A stretch of DNA of 22,621 nucleotides from Conidiobolus incongruus B7586 (lineage: Eukaryota > Entomophthoromycota > Entomophthoromycetes > Entomophthorales > Conidiobolaceae), in the NCBI GenBank assembly GCA_000697335.1, contig JNEM01010646.1:1-22621 (forward strand), written 5' to 3'. The notes below the pieces were generated by a model. That model had not been told where the DNA came from, did no database searches, and saw only the letters and a program-made list of their open reading frames with translations. This document shows positions 8,991-19,065 of the stretch, piece after piece. Numbering within the stretch: position 1 is the first letter of the stretch; each line of letters starts with the position of its first letter. Position numbers and translations under genes: made by a program.

Positions 8991-11900
8991 TATTGATTGA
9001 TCCAGTTAAAGGATGGATGATTAAAAGTTTGATAAATACTCTAAATATTAGTTATTTACTATGTATCTATATTAGGAAGAAATGAAACTCGATCTATGGG
9101 TAGTGGATATTTACAAATAGATATAAGGTGCAAGTTTATTAAAAATAGCAAAATAATAAGTACATCTAAGTTATAATATTTAAATTAATCTAGTTATTCC
9201 AGTCTCCTTTAATTATTCAATAAATACACCAAAATTAAGATAAATAATATAATTATTTAAAATAGAATTGATTAAATACTACAGACAAGCTTAAAGTCTT
9301 CTTTTTGCCTTTAACTTTATTCAAGTACGCTTTAAAAGTTTAATATAATTTAGCCAGTAAGTTCCAATTTTGTTTAATGATACAAAACAAAACTAATAAT
9401 CTCCTTTTTGGATCATATTCTTGAAATCTGAAAAATAATTTTAAAGTTCAATAATTAACCCTTATTTGATTTAATAATTTTGATGATATACCATATTATA
9501 ATTGCCCGATTTAGTATTTTATCAAAGTCAAAAATTTGATCGATATATATAAAATAATTAAAATAATAAAACAATTGTATTGAATACACACTGTTGAATC
9601 AATATAATTTCTTTTTAACTTTTGATATAACTTTACGATTAAAAATAACAAATTATTTTATATATTAAGAGAAAAATACATGTTATAATCTTTTTTAGTA
9701 TTATAACTTTGTTCTATTCTGAATACTATAAGTTTTTATAATTATTCAATTTAGATATTAATAAAATTAAACAAAGGGTTAAATTTAGACAAATTAATTA
9801 ACTAATAGGAATACTTTATGTAGAATATAATTCTACATTATGTGCAAGATCAAATATCAAATTCAGAAGCCAATTTCAAACTATGATCAATTTATATAAA
9901 AATCTAATAAGTATGATTTGAATATATGTTACTGAGTAGCCGCCTTAACAATCGATCAAATAATAATATTGTATCACTAGATCATGGCAAACTCACTAAA
10001 GTAAGGTAATTTGGAATAGATCAAATGAATTTAAATTATCTAAATATTCAAATGTGAAATCAACCGAATAAATATTAAATCATTATTCAGATTTCGTCAA
10101 TAATATCTGGATTCAATGGTCACGTTTATATAGGATTGAATTGATGGATTTCCTTTTTCATGTCCATCGATTATCTTCATCTCAAGTTTGACTATAAAAT
10201 CTTGATGACTACAAATTGTGGTTTGTAGAACTAATAAGTCCACCAAATATGCACGATTAGCCATTTGGCCCCAAAATATAGATCTACAAAATATCTATGC
10301 TGATCCCACTTTTTGATCTTGAAATATTTTCTATAATATTACAGGATTTAAAACATCGCGAATATTTTTCTAAAAATAAGATCCCACAAAATGAATAAAT
10401 TTGTAATTAATTTTTAATAATTCGTTCATCCAAATTACTCGATATAGTAATCAATCCGACTACCAGCCAATGATATTACTGTTCAAACTAATCTGTTTTT
10501 CAATTTTGAAAATATTAACATATTGATAAAATCCAAAATTTATAAAATTTATACCTTATTCATAAAAAGAAGTTCTAAAACTATTTTAATATTTTTTTTA
10601 AAATAATTTTGTAAAGAAAAAATAATTTCCATCTTGATTTCCTAATTAGGCAGTTCCATTTCCTGATTTATTCAAAATTTTTGAAATTTTTAGAATTTTT
10701 CAATTAATTACTCAAATTTTCATCCAAATCCTTTTAATATTCTAACATAAAGAATTTAAATGATTAATCGTTATCAATTTATAAATGATGCCTTTAAATC
10801 AATATGAAGAAGAGATTAATTAGAATATTAAATTTATCTATCTATAATTTTTAAATAGCTAGGCTAGTGCTGTAATGATGAAAATCTCCGTTATTCGAAT
10901 ATTAGTCAGTCAAGTTTAAAGTATATTATTTTAGAATTATAAAGATTATCTATTTGTGGAGTATAACACTAATTAATTAAATCAGATGCATTTTGATCTG
11001 GAGATTTATATGATTTTAAGATCAATATTTTCATCTATATTTCTTATATAATTTAAACTTATATGATGCTCCTAAATTGAAAATAATTCAATATATCAAA
11101 GTTTATATAATCAATAATAAATTAAATGCTACTATATATTGACATAATTCTATCCAATAAATAATCTTTTGATTTATTGTTATACCCTTTAAATATTTCA
11201 ATTTGATAATTTTAATAATGGTAATAAATACAAATTTCTTTTTACTCAATTCAAATTTGGCCAATAAAAAGTCATTGCCTTTTTAAGAACGATTATTGAA
11301 CAATAATTTTTCGATTCATTATGATTAGATGAATTGATCGAAAAACAGTGATAAGTATATATTTTGAATTATATTATGATATGTTCATGTATTAAAATAT
11401 AAAAATTTAGTTACCAATAGTTTATATATTTATTACAACTATAATTAATCTTTAGATATAATCAAATTTTTTGAATTTATTAATTGACTTATTTTCAAAA
11501 TATCTTCCAATCGTGTCTTCAGTTTAAGAATCAATATTTATAGTTGCGTTAATATAATTATAAATTTCAATTGATGGGTCAGGTATTTATAATTTTAACC
11601 AATCAAAAATCTATGTATTTTGTCTTTTAACTTAGCAATATTTTGATAAAACATTTTAAATTTTAATTTATCTGATTTATAAATTGATATAGTAGTACGA
11701 TCTGATCAATTTATGAATCACCCATCGCTAACTTTGAATACTACAAAAGTTTCGATTTGATCAATGATTTCCGAATTTGGTAATCTGAAAACTTTGGGTA
11801 AACCCCAATTAAAATATTTCAAAGACTTTATCGAATATATATTAGGAAATTTGAATATAATCAAATAAATTATTCATTAAAATTGAACCGTTAATATATA

Positions 11901-13949
11901 TTAATATTTCAGTATTTTAATACACTGAATTTACTAAAAATAATTCATATAAAATGCAAAATTGGTTAAAATTTTACAAATTGAAGATATTTTAATAATC
12001 AATATTTAATAATGTATATAAATCAAAGTTAAATTATTAAATCCCCCAATGAACAAATGATGTTAAGCAATAGCTTCTGAGTTTTGGCTAATTTAGACAT
12101 ATTAAAAATATTATCAATATTAAAATATTATTATTTTGTTTGGTTGTATGCAAAGAAACTAAGACCCTATTCAATATTTAATATTTTTGGATTTTCCTTT
12201 TTCTAACATTGGCTCTATAAAGTCATCTTTGATTGGATAAAACTCAATGAAGTCATTAATATTGGATTTTTTTATCTAATATTCAAGTTTAAGAATAGTT
12301 AATTGATTTAAAATGCTGATTAATGTTTTATTTTTGTCAAAATAATCATCGAATTTTGTAATTGCACTAAACTTCATTTAAATTTTTTGAATGTATATAG
12401 TTTTAAATACGACTACTACAAAATATCAAGGATTTTTCATAATTGTTTAATTTGGCATCATTTTAATAAAACAGATTCACTTAATATATATCCTTATTTC
12501 TAAAATCCTATAACATCATATATATTAATGATTGATATTATAAAATAAAAATTAATTATTAATAAATTTGAATTTGGTAATATATTTATTAACAATAATT
12601 CCTGAGTGTTAAGTCTCATTATATTTTAAAGGCATGATAACAACGTGTCATTATATTGAAAATATTTTTTAAGCTTAATAATAGATGTAAAAAGTAATCA
12701 ATTATCTCCATTTAATACCGATGGTTTATTTCATTACATCGTCATCAAAGTTATACTTGCCCAAAATTTGGGAATACTATACTAAATAAATTGAAAAGAT
12801 TAGTTGCAGAAACTTAGGTCTAATTAAGATTTTATGATTCTAAAACATATGAAAGTTTAATTACTTCATTTAAAATGAGTTAGTTATTTAAGGTTATGTT
12901 ATGTTTGATGAATATAATAATTTGAGACATTTTTATAGGTTAAACAAATTTAAATATTGATATTAATATTTTTAGTATGGGTATTGAAATAAAAGTACCG
13001 AATACAACATTAAATAAATACAAATAGTAAAATATTATAATTATGGTATATTTAATACTTTGGCTTAGATGTCAAATTAATATTCAAATACTTTACCCTT
13101 TAAATAATTCAATATTTATATTCAACTCTTAATATTATTTTTATATATGCGCCATTCTACAAATGATGTACCCCTTGAACAGTAAATTAGATAATATTAA
13201 TAAATATTAAAATAAAATTTAGATGATAAGGTTAGATCAAATTGAATGAAAATATTTTAGCATAAATTCATTAAATATAAATAGTATCACATAACTAATT
13301 CAATATATAATCAAATGAGGTATATTTTTTGGTTTCTAACATTATTGATATTTATCAGTAAAACCATATAATGAATAGTTATCTTTTGATACAAAATAAA
13401 ATGTAGTTCAAATTAATACAATTGTGCATTTTACTGTTAAGCATGTACCCAATTCAAAAAATCTCATATATTTAATATATCAATGGTATTTATATTATAT
13501 ATAACATAAAAAATAATACGAATAACTGAACATAATTATACTTATAATTAGATATTGCTCAACTAGTTTAATACACATTTTTTAAAGAATTAATAATATT
13601 AATCCAATTGATGATTATAGAAATTAATTTTACAATCAGGTTATCATTAAAATAAGAATAACAAACATTTAAAAGCAATATATACTATTTAAACATAAAC
13701 CTATCAACAAAATTTAAACAATATTAATAATTTTGAGATTATCAACCCAATTTAAAATAAAATTAAAACTAGAATTCACTATTGAATGTAAAATCTCCTC
13801 AATAAAAAGTACTCCAAAGAATTAGGAGTTCTGATAAATTATAAAAACTTGGATTGGTTAACTATATTTAAGTTAGTTGGAAATGACTTTGAATATATAA
13901 TTAGAATGGGGAAATATTGATGAAGTTTTTAAATTAATTGAGGCTAGCT
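8991..13949. other. Long AT-rich intergenic stretch (about 5 kb)
   Basis: I found no gene, tRNA or recognisable transposon here. The longest in-frame openings are short and of random composition. There is a perfect 9-bp hairpin at 9818-9838 and an imperfect inverted repeat with TTTTTCGAT/ATCGAAAAA arms at about 11307-11346. The first kilobase may belong to the promoter of the Zn2Cys6 gene, and the last few hundred bases to the secreted-protein gene. Confidence 0.5.
9818..9838. repeat. Perfect 9-bp hairpin
   Basis: ATGTAGAAT and ATTCTACAT flank a 3-base loop, ATA. No gene is nearby, so its role is unknown. Chance is possible in AT-rich DNA. Confidence 0.8.
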
Positions 13950-14246
13950 ATGAATTTCATAAATTTTTGGGTTAGTTTGGTAGCTGTTACCAATGCACTT
14001 GTTTTGGCGAAGAGGGAGGGCTTCTTGGACAATATTTTGAGTCGAGCAATCCAATTGAGCAATGACGGCTCAGGAACCAACTTCGCGACAGAGGCTGGAA
14101 ATATTGCGGGATTGAGTGCTAAAACGAATATTGCTCAGTATCCTGATGAGGGTGTTATCTTTCCTAAGCAGAAGGTGAAAGATCAGTCGGAGTCCGAGAT
14201 TACAAAATTGATTAAATCGGTAGGATTGTTGCCATTTAGTAATTGA
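13950..14246 (+). CDS. Small secreted protein with Kex2-type Lys-Arg site
   Basis: A single frame of 98 residues. The N terminus MNFINFWVSLVAVTNALVLA is a typical signal peptide, with likely signal peptidase cleavage after TNA (residue 16). K21-R22 follows, a dibasic site for Kex2-type processing, which would release a 76-residue chain starting EGFLDN. The mature part has no cysteine and no transmembrane segment; its centre is Asn/Gly/Ala-rich (GSGTNFATEAGNIAGLSAK) and its end is Lys/Ser-rich. I do not recognise a family. The frame also extends to a TTG at 13938, but ATG at 13950 is the natural start and places the signal peptide correctly. AATAAA at 14275-14280 is a plausible poly(A) signal 29 bases past the stop. 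Base composition is much richer than the flanks, as expected for a real gene. It converges on the peptidase remnant. Confidence 0.72.
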   Translation: MNFINFWVSLVAVTNALVLAKREGFLDNILSRAIQLSNDGSGTNFATEAGNIAGLSAKTNIAQYPDEGVIFPKQKVKDQSESEITKLIKSVGLLPFSN

Positions 14247-14274
14247 ATTTATTTATATTGAGTTTAATTGATTC

Positions 14275-14280
14275 AATAAA
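14275..14280 (+). terminator. Poly(A) signal AATAAA of the secreted-protein gene
   Basis: A canonical hexamer 29 bases after the stop codon. Such strings are frequent in this genome, so its position is the support. Confidence 0.4.
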
Positions 14281-14405
14281 CATTTGATTGATATATATTA
14301 AAGAAATTCATTTGTATTCTAATTACATAAATGATGAAATATTTTTTATATTTATGTAAAATTCAATTTGTCCCTGTTTGAAGACCTCATCATAAACACT
14401 AACTC

Positions 14406-15426
14406 TCATGAAAACACTATTTCACTGGTGTGTGGATCGCTCAAGTAATCGATATGGCCTCTGTCAGGAGTAGTCATCATAAAGTGAGCAGGAGAATGCT
14501 CTCTCGAGATAACCGATCGAATATTGGCAATATAATGAAGGGAATGTAAATATGATACAATTTGATCATTCTTTGCAGGAATTAAAATGGTACTGGGGAA
14601 AGGCTGAGATCTGTTGATGAGTGCAGGTAAGTTGTCGTAAGGTGCATAGGTCAGAAGGTGGTCGAGTGCTTTGGGGTCGTTGGTAACGTCTTCCCACTCC
14701 TCCTTTTCCACTTGTGTCAAAGTTACATCTTCATCCATTAGACTTGTAACGGGATCCAAGAATGGTACGCGGAATACGCAGGCTTGAAATAATTCTAATT
14801 GTTTGAAACATAATTAGTTGATTTAAATAACATAGATACGAAAATAATTTGACCTGGTCTATGGTTTGCAGCAGCACCTAAATTTAGTTATTAAATGTAA
14901 GAAATAGTCCCAAATGGTATGTATAAAGAATAAATGTTACCTAAAATAATGGTACCAGTGCTCCAAGTAAATTCAATCATCTTAGTAAGCGTGGTCAATC
15001 CTGTACTACTCAAACTCTATGTAACTTCGATCAGATCATTAATGGCCTGATCACGGTTGTGAGCTCTTCTTGCTTCATACCATTTAGGACCTAATTCACC
15101 TCCCCCTCTAAACTCGAATTTATTTAAAATAGCACCCAAAATAATGGAATGACTTATTTAACGTTAGTCACAACAATCACGAAGCCCTTAGTCAGTAAAA
15201 CCATCCACTCGGGTGGATAATCCGGCTCTAGATTAACACTACAAGCACTATATACCACCATCAAACAAGGATAATCCCTAATCAATATTAATAAATGATC
15301 AATACAAATTAAAGATATATGAAACATACTCACTAATAATATTCAATTCATTTCTATGAATTAGAGTGATAAGCGAGCCATTCTCAGTGAGCTTTCTGGT
15401 CATGATGTAATTGTTATGATGTACAC
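14406..15426 (-). pseudogene. Serine peptidase S9 (oligopeptidase B-like), C-terminal catalytic part, decayed
   Basis: On the minus strand the exons 15426-15334, 15277-15158, 15107-14941, 14877-14854 and 14794-14406 join, with short introns, into a match to the alpha/beta-hydrolase domain of oligopeptidase B and prolyl oligopeptidase. Landmarks are ENGSLITLIHRNEL, PCLMVVYSACSVN, LLTKGFVIVVTNV, GGGELGPKWYEARRAH, the nucleophile region EFTWSTGTIILGAAANHRPE, LFQACVFRVPFLDPVTSLMD, VTLTQVEKEEWEDV and YAPYDNLP. A catalytic triad can still be placed: Ser of TWSTG, Asp of KNDQIV and His of RGHID. The first Gly of the usual G-x-S-x-G is replaced. Damage: an in-frame TAG at 15017-15019, and the donor of the 15108-15157 intron reads ATAAGT instead of GTAAGT. 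The N-terminal propeller (about 400 residues in the family) is missing, and the remnant ends beside a mariner terminus. It could be a recently lost gene or a degenerate paralogue. Confidence 0.75.
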
Positions 15427-15532
15427 CTTATATAGATGAATTAATCTAATTGATACAATCAATAATATAATAATTACTGCTAATGAAAGGAATTCTCAAA
15501 TCTGAAAAATTTACCAATGTCCAAATTGTATT

Positions 15533-15561
15533 TTATTACTTTGTATTTTTAATAATAGGAA
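15533..15561 (+). repeat. Left terminal inverted repeat of the mariner element
   Basis: Matches the complement of about 16820-16850 at roughly 24 of 29 positions, with AATAATAGGAA shared exactly. The flanking TA duplication expected for mariner cannot be fixed in this AT-rich context. Confidence 0.65.
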
Positions 15562-16819
15562 TTTTTTGTGATTAAAAATAAATAAACATTTGAATATATA
15601 ATATATAAAAATAAATATATAATATAAATTTAATAGTTTCTTTTATTATTAATAACTTTTTACTATACTTTTAACAAACTTCTAACACTTAAAAAACAAT
15701 TCTTTTTATTAAAAACTGAAATTTGATGTTTCACAAACCAATTAAATTTTCCTGTAGAAATTTTCTTTCCTATAAGCTAGTTTTTTAATTGCCTAAAGCA
15801 ATTATAATTATATAGGTTATAATCAAAAGAATATACTAGATGTGGTAGTTTTTTCTAGTTATTTTTAATTAGAAAGTTTTTTATAGCTTTAAATTTATGT
15901 ATTTTGTAATTATCATGTAAAATAATAAGTCTTCTTAAATTATATTAAGAACACTAATTAGAAATACTTTTATTTAAAAAAGCAATATATAATTTATTAT
16001 TAATTAATTTTCTTTCAGGAACTAAATAAAAATAGTATATACTATTATAATCTATTACAATAATTAACATTTGTTTATTAATAAAGTGTTTATTTAAAGG
16101 GATTTGTAGAGGGGGTTGATTTAACTTAATTTAACATTTTGATTTGTGTTTTAATAAAGGATTATACATAAAAATTTAAGATTCATCAATTATAATTATT
16201 TACTGTAAAAGTTTAGGCTTCTAGTAATATTTTAATAAGTTTTGTTTAGTAATAACTACTCTAGCTTTTTTTTAAGTTTTAGTTAAATTATAAAGTACCT
16301 ATTTTATATTTTTATTTATTAATTTTAGTTTAAACTTTAAAATATATAAAATACTTATAAAACTAATATTAAAGTACTTAGATAATTCTTTAACTAAAAT
16401 AAAAAAGTACTTTTTAATATATTTTTTCACTCTATTTACAATTAAAAGAGTAATAGTTAAAGTTAATCTTTTAGATTTTAACAGGTTTTGAATAGTTTCT
16501 CTTTTAGCTTTAAAATAATTTACCTAGCAATAAATTGTTGATTTAAATAATACTTTATTACCAAAAGTTGCTTGTAAATTTTAAATAATTTTAGAGGGTT
16601 TATAGTTAAGTTTTACTAATACTAAAATAAAAAACTTTTGATGATTACTATTTAATTTAAGTATAATTAAATTAAACAACTAATTTTAAAAAGTTAATTT
16701 TTTAATCAAAAAAACTAATATATATATATATATATTAAAAATATATAATTTCCTATTAACTTTGTATATATTTATTTATTTCAAACTAATAATATGTTTG
16801 AAAAATTAAAAATTAAAAA

Positions 16820-16850
16820 ATTTCCTATTATTTTAAATTTAAGGTAATAA
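16820..16850 (-). repeat. Right terminal inverted repeat of the mariner element
   Basis: The complement reads TTATTACCTTAAATTT then AAAATAATAGGAAA, paired with the left end at 15533-15561. A further TTTCCTATT at about 16751 lies 70 bases inside it; the copy at the window start has the same subterminal doubling. Confidence 0.65.
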
Positions 16851-18793
16851 TTAATATCTAGGTGTAATAATGTTTAAGTAATTAAAACTTATTTTGCTTG
16901 TATTGTGATCTTAAATTAATTGTTTACTATTATTATAATAACAGCCTGTATTCAATAATATATTGGATTTTCTATTGAGGAGACTTTAGCTAAAGGATAT
17001 AGAAGATTAATTTGTTTAAGTTGTTTGGTAATCAAATTATAATATATAATTTTGCTAATGAATTTCACTTAAGTGTAAAGGATAATGAAATTTATAAAAA
17101 AAATGTTGATATAAATATTATAATGTTGAATAAAAGTTCAATTTTAATTTGTTTTTAGATTTTATATTATCTAATAACTAGGGATCCTCTAATGTATATA
17201 ATTTAAAATTACCTGTTTTGTTACTAAATATGAAGAATTAATCCTAAAAGTATATTGATGAGTGAATATAGTGTAATTAAATAATTACCACATCAAAATT
17301 AATCTATGAAACATTCTATATTCTCTGTAAAAGGTAAAAGTAAGATAAGTTTATCAGTATTGTAATTGTGTAAAGATAAAATAACTTGAATTTTAAATTG
17401 AGTTAAATAATTTAAATTAATTATACATAATTTCTAAATAATATATAAAATAAGTTGATTATAATGTTAATTTAGAATAAAATTACTTTATCCCTAGAGA
17501 TATTAATATCTAAAAAACTTTAATTATCTTCTTTCATCTAAAATAATAGTGGAAGTTTTACCCTTGAAATTATAATATTTCAACTAGATTAAATTATTAG
17601 TTATTGATCATAAAATGATTATAATGATTTAGTTTATTATCTAATGTGGCTGAAGCTTTTTATCTACTCTAATGTAAAATAATTAATCTTAAACTTAGTT
17701 AAAAAAATTCAAGGTGTAATTCTCTATACAGTACCAAATTGATTTATTAATAATTATAGTGTATTAACTGTTTAATTAATTTTAAAGATTTAAAATCTTC
17801 ACTAGGTTGAATATTTGAAATATCTTTCACTTATAGCATTTTATAGCTGAGGTTAGGTTCAATCATAAAAAAAAGTATAATATAGTGTTCTTCAGCTGTA
17901 TCAATTATCTTTAACAATTTTACTCTTCTATTTACTTGATGGATTGTTTAATAAAAATTACAAAATAACATGAGTTAATATAATTAATTAATTATTATAT
18001 TAAAAAAGATAGGTTACATTATTAAATATTAACCTTTATAAATTTTAACACCATTTTTAACTTTTTTAAAGTGTAATTAATTTTCACTAAAAATTAACAC
18101 TTGAGGAGTTAATCTCTTAAGCTAGTTATTTTATCACTTTATAAGGGAACTTTTTTAAACCCTCTTATTATAATTAATAGTATCATTATTATATTGATAA
18201 TGATTATTTATATCATTCAACTCTTTAAATAAAAAACTACTCATGAATTTAATTTTATAATCATAACCTAATAATTTACATTAATATTAGCACAAATAAA
18301 AAAAATAATATTTACTTAATTATATATTTTTTATATTATAACCAATAGAAATTAAAATTAATATTAAAATATAATAATATTAATTATACTACACTTTAAA
18401 TTTTTATCACTGTAAATAAGCAAAATCATCACTTTTAAAAATTGTATCATGATAGGTATTATCTTATAATTATTTAATAAGTGAATATGTTTTGAAACTT
18501 TTTCTAAGTTAATAAAATTCAAATTAATTTTATACTTAATATCAATTACATTATTAACATACTCTAGCAATACCTTGATCTAGTTCAATTTTGAAAAATA
18601 TTTAGACTTGGTTTATCAAGTAAAATTGTAAGCTATTAACTAGTATTTATAAGTATTAGTTAGTGAGATAATAGATTATTATATAATAATTAATATTGTT
18701 TAATTTTTGTGATTGAATTGGATTTATATGTTTTAAAATTACTATCATTATTACCTAAGTTTTAATTTAATATTTTGTTTTTATAATTAAAGA
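16851..18793. other. AT-rich stretch, probably old decayed repeat DNA
   Basis: About 1.9 kb rich in TA steps and in all-frame TAA/TAG stops, similar in texture to the adjoining mariner but without motifs I can assign. No gene, RNA or terminal repeat was recognised. A 68-codon minus-strand opening at 18364-18570 is low-complexity (Ile/Asn/Lys/Leu) and not convincing. It may contain the missing upstream part of the S9 peptidase gene or an older transposon. Confidence 0.4.
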
Positions 18794-18864
18794 TGCAATG
18801 GTAGGGAATTAAACCTTAGTTTATTATGTAGCAGGTGGTAATTATACTACTAAACCACCATTGC
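18794..18864 (-). pseudogene. tRNA-Gly pseudogene (ancestral anticodon GCC, now GCT)
   Basis: The minus strand aligns over its full 71 bases with eukaryotic tRNA-Gly(GCC). The acceptor stem is still perfect (GCAATGG with CCATTGC, then A). The T loop reads TTTAATT where TTCGATT is normal, the D arm reads TTTAGTAG where TTCAGTGG is normal, and the anticodon loop reads CTGCTAC where CTGCCAC is normal, giving GCT in place of GCC. The anticodon stem no longer pairs and the T stem has a mismatch. Most differences from the consensus are C to T or G to A, several at CpA or CpG steps. A working tRNA-Ser is very unlikely, since the structure lacks a long variable arm. It lies just beyond the 3' end of the LINE, in the same orientation. 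Confidence 0.78.
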
Positions 18865-19044
18865 ATTTTGTTTTTTACTTTTATAATTAAATGAAGAAAA
18901 TTTTATTAGACCTAAAAACAAATAAAAGTGATATTTTACAGAATATATTAATTTGTAACTTGTAGGATCAACCTAAAACATATAGTTCTATAGAGTTAAG
19001 TTTGTATTTGTAGTGTTTTACAAGGGTAGTATGTTATAGATATA

Positions 19045-19065
19045 TTATATGTTATATGTTATATG
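19045..19065. repeat. Tandem heptamer (TTATATG)x3
   Basis: Three perfect copies, at the end of LINE ORF2. Some LINEs end in short tandem repeats instead of poly(A), but here the repeat overlaps the predicted stop, so it may be coincidental. Confidence 0.8.

Larger units (their letters stand above)
15533..16850 (-). mobile_element. Decayed mariner (DD34D) transposon, nearly full length
   Basis: At 1318 bases this has the usual mariner size. The ends form an imperfect terminal inverted repeat: the left end (15533-15561) and the complement of the right end both read TTATTAC...ATTT...AATAATAGGAA, about 24 of 29 positions alike. The minus strand encodes a broken transposase. It retains a helix-turn-helix region, the first Asp in the context IDES-IF (codon 16195-16197), the second in LHDN (codon 15912-15914), and RQLKN-LIGKKIST after the third position. 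The third catalytic residue, 35 codons after the second as in mariner, reads Asn (15807-15809). There are many stops, and the distance between the first two Asp codons is not a multiple of three, so at least one frameshift exists. Stops tend to fall where the family has Trp. A second copy starts the window. The element abuts the peptidase remnant. Confidence 0.85.

Noticed and set aside
13938-13949. N-terminal extension of the secreted-protein gene from TTG
   Set aside because: A non-ATG start is unlikely in a fungus, and the ATG at 13950 gives a proper signal peptide.
18364-18570. 68-codon minus-strand opening
   Set aside because: Ile/Asn/Lys-rich translation in decayed DNA with no recognisable domain.
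18794-18864. Functional tRNA-Ser(GCT)
   Set aside because: The body is tRNA-Gly, there is no long variable arm, and the anticodon stem does not pair.
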